DNA of 13,674 bases, from positions 1 through 13,674 of the forward strand of contig CACZTF010000105.1 of assembly GCA_902784025.1 (NCBI GenBank), given 5' to 3'. This DNA is from an uncultured Lachnospiraceae bacterium. Its GTDB lineage: Bacteria > Bacillota > Clostridia > Lachnospirales > Lachnospiraceae. Position numbers and translations under genes: made by a program. Below the pieces are notes generated by a model. It ran no database searches. It saw only the letters and a list, made by a program, of their open reading frames with translations, and was not told the origin of the DNA. Positions within the stretch are counted from its first letter, which is position 1, and every line of letters begins with the position of its first letter. Positions 6,052 through 12,636 of the stretch are shown here, piece after piece.

Positions 6052-7085
6052 AAGTTAATTATATTATTACCTGCTGCTTTTATCAACCTGTTCATTAGTG
6101 CCTTTCCGACACCGGTATCATCAGTTCCTTCAGACAGTATCATATCTGCCCCTTCATCGTCACACTTGCGCAAGGCTTTAAAGAGCCCTGCCGAAGCCTC
6201 TTCCGGATCTTTTCCAAGATTTATGACTTCTCCCCGGTCAAACACTCCTTCCGCTGCTCCGAATGTCAGTATAAAAGTTTTTTTGCCTTTCGATACGGCT
6301 TCATTTGCCATTTTCTTTATCAGAAGAACACTCTCTTCTTTAGGACCGTTTATCAAAAACAGTTCTGCTCTCGGAGCGTAATGCCGGTATTTCATGCCGG
6401 GAGCTTTGGGTCCTCCGCTCTCCGGCTCATGATCTGCAAATGAGACAGAACGCCCCAGTACCGCTTCCAGCTGTTCCTTTGTCACATATCCCGGACGCAG
6501 TATTACAGGTTCATCTGCCGTCATATCTACAATAGTTGATTCCAGACCTATCTCCGAACTGTCATGGACAATGATCATATCCACTGCACCTTCCAGATCC
6601 TGTATAACGTGGGAAGCATCGGTGGGACTGGGACGTCCGGAAAGATTGGCACTGGGGGCAGCTATGAAAAGACCGCTTACCTCAAGCAGCCCTGACGCCG
6701 TTTTGTGGGAAGGCACCCTTACCGCAACCGTATCCAGCCCTCCCGTAACTACATCCGTCACCCGTGACCTGCGTTTTAAAACAAGTGTAAGAGGTCCCGG
6801 CCAGAATCTTTCTGCAAGTAACTTTGATGATCCGTCAAACTCCGCCAGTTCAAATGCTGCTTCCTTATCTTTCGCATGAACGATAAGGGGATTATCTGAG
6901 GGCCTTCCCTTGGCCTTGTATATCCTTCGGCACGCTTCGGGGTTCATGGCATCGGCGCCGAGTCCGTAAACCGTTTCCGTAGGAAATGCGACAAGTCCGC
7001 CTTCTTTCAGGATAGTACCCGCCCGTTCAAATATGTGTTTATTTTTGTTTTCGTCTTCAGATATATATTCCCTGATAGTTGTCAT
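6048..7085 (-). CDS. tsaC: Threonylcarbamoyl-AMP synthase (Sua5/YwlC/TsaC type)
   Basis: This enzyme makes threonylcarbamoyl-AMP from threonine, bicarbonate and ATP, the first step of tRNA t6A37 synthesis. It is the long Sua5 type: a YrdC domain at about 15-205 with FPTETVYGLGADA (34-46), KGRPSDNPLIVH (59-70), PGPLTLVL, SANLSGRPSPT (145-155) and ESTIVD, then the linker APGMKYRHYAPRAEL (228-242) that closes over the active site, then the Sua5 C-terminal domain to residue 345. The start is uncertain: a TTG at 7103 adds six residues, but the ATG at 7085 fits YwlC length (about 346) and has GGACGG ten bases upstream. It heads an operon with the phosphatase-like gene, rpiB and dCMP deaminase, and its stop overlaps the next start by four bases. 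It lies just after the GH18 terminator, but no clear promoter is visible. Confidence 0.95.
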   Translation of the reverse strand: MTTIREYISEDENKNKHIFERAGTILKEGGLVAFPTETVYGLGADAMNPEACRRIYKAKGRPSDNPLIVHAKDKEAAFELAEFDGSSKLLAERFWPGPLTLVLKRRSRVTDVVTGGLDTVAVRVPSHKTASGLLEVSGLFIAAPSANLSGRPSPTDASHVIQDLEGAVDMIIVHDSSEIGLESTIVDMTADEPVILRPGYVTKEQLEAVLGRSVSFADHEPESGGPKAPGMKYRHYAPRAELFLINGPKEESVLLIKKMANEAVSKGKKTFILTFGAAEGVFDRGEVINLGKDPEEASAGLFKALRKCDDEGADMILSEGTDDTGVGKALMNRLIKAAGNNIINL

Positions 7086-7125
7086 ATCATGATAACCGTC
7101 CAATATCCTGATCTACATACAAAAC

Positions 7126-7158
7126 CCTTCGTAAAAAGGATGTGCCGTTTTACGAAGG
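7126..7158 (-). terminator. Rho-independent terminator after the GH18 gene
   Basis: CCTTCGTAAAA (7126-7136) and TTTTACGAAGG (7148-7158) form a perfect 11-bp stem with an 11-base loop. On the minus strand it is followed by GTTTTGTATG, a short T-rich tail. It lies 30 bases past the GH18 stop and separates that transcript from tsaC. Confidence 0.75.
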
Positions 7159-7188
7159 ATCCATAAAATACCGGACCTTACGCCGTAT

Positions 7189-8913
7189 TTATTTTTTCTT
7201 ATATTCCTGTATAAGCGTCCATATATCCTCGGTTTCGTAACCAAGTCTCCAAAATGCAACGCCTGCCAGATTGTGTTTCTTTGCTTCATCGAGTCTGAGT
7301 TTTATGCTCGTTGCATCCTCTATCCACATAGAATATTTTACATTTGTTTTTTCGTAAGTTGCTACATTCTGACCGGAAGCTTCATCCCAGGTGGTCTTGG
7401 CAGAATTCTCCTTTATGGTCTCCTGTGCGGCTTTCATATCCAGAGCCTCGCTGGAGATCACCTTTCCTGTCTTATTCTGACCCCAAAGTCTGGTATAAAA
7501 GGGAATAGCATTAATGATACGTTCCTCAGGAACATGTTTGATCGAGTCTGCTATATTTTCTTTATAAAAATCCATGGACGAAACAGAACCCGGCTCTTCG
7601 GAACCTGCGTAGTGCTCATCATAATTCATGATGACTATATAATCTGCATAATCCGACTGCTCTGAAACGTCATAAAAGAAATTATAATGCTTCGGAGGAT
7701 AATTATCTACTGATAGTACCAGGTTGTTCTTCCTGCAGGCTATGGAAAGTTCACGCAGGAACTGAAGGAAATCTATGCTTGATTCATTTGTGATCGTTTC
7801 AAAATCTACATTTATCCCGTCATACTTAAATGCATTTGCGTCCGATATCAGCCTTTCGATCATCCTGTCCCTCATGGATTTTGAAGAGAGCAGTTCCTTC
7901 ACGTCAACTTTGTTGTTCAGATCATTTACAACAGGCCATACTTTATAACCGGCTTTATGCATTTTTTCCACAAGATCTGCATCAGAATAATCATCGATAG
8001 TACCCTTGTTGTCAGCAAACGAGTACCAGGTAGGACATATTACATCAAGTCCTTTTGCATATTTTACATGTTCATCATAGTTCTTGTTCGCATCTTTGTT
8101 GGTCACATTGAACCATGACATGGTAATGGGTGTATCAAGTGTTATATGTGTAAAAGTTTCAGCATCTGCAGCTACGGAATTTTCTTTATGGGTTTCGGAA
8201 AGATTTTCACTTTTTATATATCCGGTAAAACCGTCATCCGTATATACCTTCGTCCAGTTGCCTTCAGGCTCAATAACCTTTACACTTGTACCTTTGGCAA
8301 CGTCTGTTATGATATCGCTTTTAATGCCGGCATAATATCTTACGGGACTGTCTTCCGTTACATATGCCGCATCCCATTCCGGATCTGCATTTATAGCTAC
8401 CCTGTCGGGATTCGTATATGATCCCGCTTTAACACCGGAATATTTTGCCACAAAATCCGAAGCTATATAATATCTGTCCGTATCCTTGATAACCGGAGGA
8501 TTCTCTTCAGTTACCGTAGCTCCGTTCTCGTCGATATAGTCATTAGATCCCGCTGTAAATGAGATCGTACCAATCCCTGTAGTATATAAAACGCCGTCTG
8601 TTTCTTTGTCAGCGTAAAATCTTGAATTAATATCTCTGTTAACATACTCTATGGGAAGATACCCTACGCCGTTTACCATATGGCACTTTGTGTCTGCGAT
8701 CTCACCGTTTACAACGATGACGCCTTTATTAGGCGCCATGTTTTCCAGCTTAAAGTACTCATTAGGATCTAACCTGTCCTTACCCTCTATGTAATATCTG
8801 TCCGTAACCATCCAGGCAACAGCTATGCCCACTGCCAGTATCGCAAGGAGTATCGCTATTATCTTACCCTTGCTGTTTTTCTTCTTTTTGTATTTAAAAT
8901 CATTATCCGCCAT
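7189..8913 (-). CDS. Membrane-anchored GH18 glycosidase with SH3 domain
   Basis: This 574-residue protein has a short Lys-rich cytoplasmic tail and one membrane helix (about 18-36) without an evident signal-peptidase site, so it should stay anchored with its bulk outside. Residues about 62-175 resemble the copper-amine-oxidase-N-terminal-like stalk (GVIVVNGEIA, GYLPIEYVN, RFYADKETDGVLYTTG). A bacterial SH3 domain follows at about 183-240 (SPVRYYAG, GYIKSENL), then a glycoside hydrolase family 18 barrel at about 255-572. The catalytic signature DGxxxDxE is intact as D365-GINVDF-E372, with MNYDEHY (429-435) and a late AFWRLGYE. GH18 enzymes of this kind, such as spore SleL/YaaH relatives, cleave glycans containing N-acetylglucosamine; the exact target, probably cell wall, is inferred. 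The ATG has only a weak GAGTGAG. It follows the LTA-synthase-like gene by 102 bases. Confidence 0.92.
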   Translation of the reverse strand: MADNDFKYKKKKNSKGKIIAILLAILAVGIAVAWMVTDRYYIEGKDRLDPNEYFKLENMAPNKGVIVVNGEIADTKCHMVNGVGYLPIEYVNRDINSRFYADKETDGVLYTTGIGTISFTAGSNDYIDENGATVTEENPPVIKDTDRYYIASDFVAKYSGVKAGSYTNPDRVAINADPEWDAAYVTEDSPVRYYAGIKSDIITDVAKGTSVKVIEPEGNWTKVYTDDGFTGYIKSENLSETHKENSVAADAETFTHITLDTPITMSWFNVTNKDANKNYDEHVKYAKGLDVICPTWYSFADNKGTIDDYSDADLVEKMHKAGYKVWPVVNDLNNKVDVKELLSSKSMRDRMIERLISDANAFKYDGINVDFETITNESSIDFLQFLRELSIACRKNNLVLSVDNYPPKHYNFFYDVSEQSDYADYIVIMNYDEHYAGSEEPGSVSSMDFYKENIADSIKHVPEERIINAIPFYTRLWGQNKTGKVISSEALDMKAAQETIKENSAKTTWDEASGQNVATYEKTNVKYSMWIEDATSIKLRLDEAKKHNLAGVAFWRLGYETEDIWTLIQEYKKK

Positions 8914-8949
8914 TTTCTCACTCTTTTTCTAAATTATAATAGAGTTGCA

Positions 8950-8972
8950 GGAGATCTGTATCTCCGGCGCCC
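8950..8972 (-). other. Hairpin-forming sequence between the LTA-synthase-like and GH18 genes
   Basis: GGAGAT (8950-8955) and ATCTCC (8960-8965) form a six-base-pair hairpin with loop CTGT, next to the palindrome GGCGCC (8967-8972) and a run of G on the minus strand. No T-run follows, so it is not a normal terminator. A TATAAT lies just downstream on the minus strand (8938-8933), 20-25 bases before the GH18 start, with no convincing -35. It may be an RNA processing or stabilising structure within the operon. Confidence 0.35.
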
Positions 8973-9015
8973 CCCTTTATTTTTCATATTTTTTATTAAG
9001 GATTTTCTTTTATGA

Positions 9016-11139
9016 TCACTTTGCCATTCGGGCGTCTCCGGCCCCTAATGCATAATAATCGCTGTCAAGGATAAGATCATTTATCGCATAAAACTCCTTG
9101 ACGTAATCATTCATTTTCCTGATCTCCCTGTCGCTCATGCCATTATTGGTCTTTATCTCCCCTTCTTTAGCATCTACTTTGTTATTTATCCAGCCGTTTT
9201 TAAGGAATATGGCAAACCCGGGATACTCCTTATCAAACACGTCGTATCCCAAAACTTCATGGGAAACGGGCAGCCCTAACAGATTCATAAGTGTAGGTGC
9301 TATATCTATAGTCTGCGCTGTCTTCTCAACCTTCACAGACTTCTCATTTCCACCGCAATAAATAAGCGCAGGAGTCCTCTCCAATATATTGCATCCGTTT
9401 TCTTCTGAAACAGCCTGTAGCTTTTCAACATCGTTTATGCCATATGAATAATGATCACCGTAAAGCACCAGAACCGTATCCTCAAATACGCCTTTTTCCT
9501 TAAGACCTTCAATAAGCTCGCCAAGGAAATCATCTGTTACATGCGCTTTAGCACGTAAAACCTCAATCTCGTCATTTGCATCATATTGAGGATACTTCTC
9601 AAGAGCATATTTCGACATGTCATTGGAGCTGTCATATGGTAAATGCGCCGAATAACTGATTATAAAGGAATAAAAGGGACTGTCCTGATCCGGAACTATA
9701 TCGTTAAACAAGGCTTTATTGCGAACAGCATAGGAATCCACCTCCATGGAGAGATCCTTTGTATCCTCATCTTTTTCATAATCCTTGTAAGAATGATATG
9801 CTTCATATCCGAAAGCCTTACTCATAACACCGCGGTCATAGTAGCTTGGATCATTATAATGAAACATATTCGCCGTGTATCCGTTTTTCTTCAGCACAGA
9901 TGGTATACTCTGTTCAAAACTGTTGTCAGCAAGCGATGCAGCTGTATTTCCGTTTGAATATGGATAAACGCCGTTATTATATGCAAATTCCGTATTAAAT
10001 GTCCATCCGTTTGCAAAATCAGGAGTATAAAAATCCTCGAAATAAATACTCTTTTGCGATAACTCATATAATACCGGCATATCATCCGGGTTTACCAGCC
10101 AGTCATCTACACTCTCCATCAGGACGGATATCACATTTTTCCCGGCATATATGCCGGTCATCTCATTCGGCTCGTGATCGCTCTTTTTTTCGAAAAACGA
10201 GTCGATCCTGTTAAGATCTTCCTCTGTAATTGTTTTATTAGCACGCTTTATGTTCATCTGGATATCCCGTGAGAGATATCCGTAAACCCCTGCTATGCGC
10301 ATATCCACTTCTGAATTGGTAAATCTGTCATATTCGTAGGCCGGCGATGTAAATGCCGTCATATCTACCTGGAACTCATTCTTGTAAAACATAGGCGACA
10401 CTATGATGGCGATCACACACGCTATAGCTATCAGCGTCCTTATCACAGCACTTTTCTTCCTGTTTTCTTCCTTAACCGTGGTATGAGGCAAAAGACGCAT
10501 TTTGATAACACGTCCTATTAGATACATTATAAATATCCATACAAATGTCATCACGCCCAATTTCTTTATGGCAAAGCCAAAGTAACTTCCGCCCTCTCCG
10601 AAATAGGACAGGTCTCCCATGTATATAAATTTTTCAAGAAGCAGATATGCTCCGTATTGTATGAACACATATGCCATCATAAGATAATATATTAGGCTGT
10701 AGATCCATATCTTTGCCGTACGGTTCCTTATAGAAAAGACTATTATGGAACAGATCATGGAATAACTGACTGTAAGGATCAGAGGTATAGGACCTGCCAG
10801 TGAATACCTCTCCCCTACCAGCATGATCTGAAGCCAGAAATCCAGGAAAAAGAAGGAGGCAAATACAGCTACATAAGACAGCACTCTGACCCAGGGAGCC
10901 GGATTCTGCCCTCCTATCAAAAACCATTCTTTTTTCTTTTTTTTCTTTTTTTTACTGTTTTCGGAAGACTTCCCGTCTCCGCTTCCGGAGGCTGAAATAT
11001 CCTCGGTTGCCGTACTCTCTGATGCCTTGTTTTCCAAGAGTTTTGTATCTTTATCAGAAAAAATCATTTTTTTACCCGTTTTTTCATAATAGTACCTGCC
11101 GCGTAAGCTACTGTCACAGCAGATACGCGTACGGCACAT
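9016..11139 (-). CDS. LTA synthase-like sulfatase-family membrane protein
   Basis: This 707-residue protein has the LtaS architecture: five membrane helices (about 87-105, 117-137, 145-165, 192-212 and 232-250) and an extracellular alkaline-phosphatase-superfamily domain. Expected catalytic features are present: metal ligand E342 in VLMESVDDW, nucleophile T380 in NGWTFNTEF, H499 in YSAHLPY, and D562-H563 in YGDHYSYG. LtaS enzymes transfer glycerol phosphate from phosphatidylglycerol to build lipoteichoic acid; other relatives modify different polymers, so the substrate is inferred. A Ser/Lys-rich cytoplasmic region including eight consecutive Lys precedes helix 1. The start is uncertain. The ATG at 11139 gives an odd N-terminus (MCRTRICCDS), while an ATG at 11067 (MIFSDKDTK, 683 residues) is equally possible; neither has a strong ribosome binding site. 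The GH18 gene follows on the same strand, probably in one operon. Confidence 0.93.
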   Translation of the reverse strand: MCRTRICCDSSLRGRYYYEKTGKKMIFSDKDTKLLENKASESTATEDISASGSGDGKSSENSKKKKKKKKEWFLIGGQNPAPWVRVLSYVAVFASFFFLDFWLQIMLVGERYSLAGPIPLILTVSYSMICSIIVFSIRNRTAKIWIYSLIYYLMMAYVFIQYGAYLLLEKFIYMGDLSYFGEGGSYFGFAIKKLGVMTFVWIFIMYLIGRVIKMRLLPHTTVKEENRKKSAVIRTLIAIACVIAIIVSPMFYKNEFQVDMTAFTSPAYEYDRFTNSEVDMRIAGVYGYLSRDIQMNIKRANKTITEEDLNRIDSFFEKKSDHEPNEMTGIYAGKNVISVLMESVDDWLVNPDDMPVLYELSQKSIYFEDFYTPDFANGWTFNTEFAYNNGVYPYSNGNTAASLADNSFEQSIPSVLKKNGYTANMFHYNDPSYYDRGVMSKAFGYEAYHSYKDYEKDEDTKDLSMEVDSYAVRNKALFNDIVPDQDSPFYSFIISYSAHLPYDSSNDMSKYALEKYPQYDANDEIEVLRAKAHVTDDFLGELIEGLKEKGVFEDTVLVLYGDHYSYGINDVEKLQAVSEENGCNILERTPALIYCGGNEKSVKVEKTAQTIDIAPTLMNLLGLPVSHEVLGYDVFDKEYPGFAIFLKNGWINNKVDAKEGEIKTNNGMSDREIRKMNDYVKEFYAINDLILDSDYYALGAGDARMAK
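11064..11087 (-). CDS. Possible seven-residue leader peptide overlapping an internal LTA-synthase start
   Basis: A tiny minus-strand frame, ATG at 11087 to TGA at 11064, would encode MKKRVKK. Its stop shares the sequence ATGA with the alternative LTA-synthase-like start at 11067. GGCAGGT lies about seven bases before the tiny ATG. If the large gene really starts at 11067, this could couple its translation; if it starts at 11139, this is an out-of-frame coincidence. Confidence 0.2.
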   Translation of the reverse strand: MKKRVKK

Positions 11140-11175
11140 ACTTAATCCATTATTTCATACTACCCGAAATTTTAC

Positions 11176-11204
11176 ATTATATAGAAAGATTTCGCAAGTA
11201 TCCC
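11176..11204 (-). promoter_or_regulatory. Putative proximal promoter of the LTA-synthase-like gene
   Basis: TATAAT at 11181-11176 on the minus strand sits 37 bases before the ATG at 11139. Seventeen bases further upstream is GGGATA (11204-11199), a poor -35. The -10 alone is good, so the call is tentative. Confidence 0.35.
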
Positions 11205-11258
11205 ATAATGAACTATTTATGAAGTTAAAGTGACAAACAGATGGATAAAATCATGGAC

Positions 11259-11309
11259 CGGCTTTAAGAAAAACGGACTTACACTTACGCATAAGCCCGC
11301 TTAAAGCCG
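11259..11309 (-). terminator. Probable intrinsic terminator nested in a longer inverted repeat, upstream of the LTA-synthase-like gene
   Basis: On the minus strand CGGGCTTA (11299-11292) pairs with TAAGTCCG (11281-11274), an eight-base-pair stem with one G-U pair and a ten-base loop, followed directly by TTTTTC (11273-11268). This is a standard terminator layout. It is flanked by a perfect ten-base inverted repeat, CTTAAAGCCG (plus strand 11300-11309) and CGGCTTTAAG (plus strand 11259-11268), so the whole can fold as a bulged long hairpin. It lies over 100 bases upstream of the LTA-synthase-like start, so it would end a short minus-strand RNA or act as an attenuator. Confidence 0.5.
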
Positions 11310-11496
11310 CTTTGCAAAGGGGAACTTAAAAAAACGACTTTTTAGTGATAATCTTTTAATATGATATGCACTTATGCGGAGATGACCAATAAAAGAAAAA
11401 TAAAAAAAGATGATAAAAAATAAAGAAAAAAGCCGTTGTTCGAATTTTGAAAAATGAGAATCGTAGTTCAGAAAAAACTCTCCGCAAGAGATGTGC
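11269..11496 (-). ncRNA. Candidate structured leader or small RNA upstream of the LTA-synthase-like gene
   Basis: The roughly 400 bases at 11182-11585 have no convincing gene; the minus frame at 11301-11531 is a Phe-rich translation of A/T tracts. On the minus strand a promoter-like element at 11531-11503 and the terminator at 11299-11269 would bound an RNA of about 228 bases. Inside it, TCTCCGCATAAG (plus-strand 11371-11382) can pair through TCTCCGCA with TGCGGAGA near the 5' end (plus-strand 11479-11486). It can instead pair through CGCATAAG with CTTATGCG in the terminator arm (plus-strand 11288-11295). The two pairings share CGCA and exclude each other. A pyrimidine-rich tract lies at about 11388-11433, and a palindrome CTTTGCAAAG at 11310-11319. 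It matches no riboswitch, T-box, 6S or tmRNA motif known to me. Confidence 0.3.
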
Positions 11497-11502
11497 CTGT
11501 CC

Positions 11503-11531
11503 TTTATATCATAATAATATTTTTCATGCAA
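11503..11531 (-). promoter_or_regulatory. Putative distal promoter reading towards the LTA-synthase-like gene
   Basis: On the minus strand TTGCAT (11531-11526) and TATAAA (11508-11503) are separated by exactly 17 bases. The -10 matches five of six consensus bases and the -35 three of six. Transcription would begin near 11496, within a region with no gene, and run into the terminator at 11299-11269. Confidence 0.4.
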
Positions 11532-11585
11532 GTCTTTTTTATCATATTACACACGATCAGTAACAAATGACAGATAAAAAATACA

Positions 11586-11614
11586 TTGCAGCTCTTATGT
11601 AAGTTTGTTATCAT
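11586..11614 (+). promoter_or_regulatory. Putative promoter of the MecA-type gene
   Basis: TTGCAG (11586-11591) and TATCAT (11609-11614) are separated by 17 bases, a reasonable sigma-A-type promoter. The predicted start of transcription near 11621 leaves a short leader with AGGAG (11635-11639) six bases before the ATG at 11646. Confidence 0.5.
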
Positions 11615-11645
11615 GTATAACACATTTGAAAAGCAGGAGTAAAAT

Positions 11646-12563
11646 ATGAAAGCACAGCTCATAGCAAAAAACCAGATACGGGCATTTGTAAGTCCTGATG
11701 AAGTGGCGGACCGGAGGATCGATCTCAAAACTGCGACCTACCATGACCCCCGTGTTGCAGCACTGATAAATGATGTTCTGCTCACTTTAAAGGATCAGAT
11801 CGATGATAAGATTTACAAAATGCCTCACCGTACAGAGGTTATTCCACTCTCGGACGGCAGTCTTATTCTTCTTATAAACTGGTCTGATGAGGAGCGGGAA
11901 TTTTTGGGTGATAAAAACACAACATTTACTCCTCCGCCGTCAATACCGGGAGATCCTAATTCTTCCGGTATGCCGCCCTATGCATTACCTATTGACGAAC
12001 TTCAGGCTTCTGTAATGGCTGATATCGTATCAGCTTTAAGCACAGGAGATCTCAAAGAACACCTGAAAAAATATCTGAACGAAGACTTTCTTGAAGAACT
12101 CCTGCACGCAGTTACTGCCAGCGGACTTGAAGATATGCTCTCTTCCTTTCTGCTGGGTGACGAAAACGGTCCATCCGGATCGTCTGAGACTGATCCTGCA
12201 GACCACGCTGATAAAGAGGCTCAAGACTCCGTAATGCGGGAGCAATACGCAAAAAAAACCGCAAAGCAGGCGCCTTCCTGTCTTTGCGTTGATTTTAAAG
12301 GACTATCCCAGGTTGAAAAGGCTCTGGAAGCTGCTGATCTGACTTCATTCGGTGGGGAAAGTATGCTTTTTAAAACAGGCAAAACATATACTCTTGTACT
12401 TGCACCCGGAAAAATGGGCATGAAAAAATTTAAAAAAGAAACTTCAGCGGTACATACCATTTATAACGGAGAATACCGTCCTATCGCCCATATGGCGTAC
12501 CTCAGCGAGCATGCCAAAACGATCATAAAGAAAAATGCGGTAAAGACACTGCTGGAAACGTAA
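11646..12563 (+). CDS. MecA family adaptor protein for ClpC, long-linker form
   Basis: This 305-residue protein has the two-domain MecA pattern. The N-terminal part (about 1-80) resembles the substrate-binding domain: IAKNQIRAFVSPDEVADRRIDL, then a helical stretch and EVIPLSDGSLILLI. The C-terminal part (about 212-303) resembles the ClpC-binding domain: CLCVDFKGLSQVEKALEAAD, GGESMLFKTGKTYTLVL, then AYLSEHAKTIIKKNAVKTL. MecA proteins present substrates to the ClpCP protease and activate ClpC assembly. Bacillus MecA is about 218 residues; here a linker of about 130 residues joins the domains. It includes a Pro-rich run (95-112), an amphipathic helical stretch (116-170) and an acidic, Ser/Asp-rich segment (171-200). 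The start is well supported by AGGAG. It has its own promoter and terminator, so it is probably monocistronic. Substrates are unknown. Confidence 0.85.
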   Translation: MKAQLIAKNQIRAFVSPDEVADRRIDLKTATYHDPRVAALINDVLLTLKDQIDDKIYKMPHRTEVIPLSDGSLILLINWSDEEREFLGDKNTTFTPPPSIPGDPNSSGMPPYALPIDELQASVMADIVSALSTGDLKEHLKKYLNEDFLEELLHAVTASGLEDMLSSFLLGDENGPSGSSETDPADHADKEAQDSVMREQYAKKTAKQAPSCLCVDFKGLSQVEKALEAADLTSFGGESMLFKTGKTYTLVLAPGKMGMKKFKKETSAVHTIYNGEYRPIAHMAYLSEHAKTIIKKNAVKTLLET

Positions 12564-12570
12564 TATCACA

Positions 12571-12600
12571 AAGAAGCTGACAACGGCAGCTTCTTTTTTT
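12571..12600 (+). terminator. Rho-independent terminator after the MecA-type gene
   Basis: AAGAAGCTG (12571-12579) and CAGCTTCTT (12587-12595) form a perfect nine-base-pair stem with a seven-base loop, running into a T-run that extends to 12600. It is eight bases past the stop at 12563. On the minus strand the tail is TGTGATATT, so it may serve the convergent methyltransferase gene only weakly. Confidence 0.9.
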
Positions 12601-12636
12601 ATTTATCTTAAAATAAACACAATATTGATCAAAACC

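Noticed and set aside
11471..11489. Hairpin CTCTTGCGGAGAG followed by TTTTTT on the minus strand as a terminator
   Set aside because: The stem is five pairs with a three-base loop and would lie only about 15-20 bases after the predicted transcription start, too soon for normal termination. Its TGCGGAGA is instead noted as a pairing partner in the leader.
11301..11531. Minus-strand frame of 76 codons upstream of the LTA-synthase-like gene
   Set aside because: It starts with TTG inside the putative promoter, is dominated by Phe and Ser from T-rich tracts, has no ribosome binding site and overlaps the terminator-like structure, so it is not a credible gene.
11182..11585. Known RNA such as 6S RNA, tmRNA, T-box or a named riboswitch
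   Set aside because: I found none of the conserved motifs of these classes, for example no T-box sequence and no tRNA-like ends.
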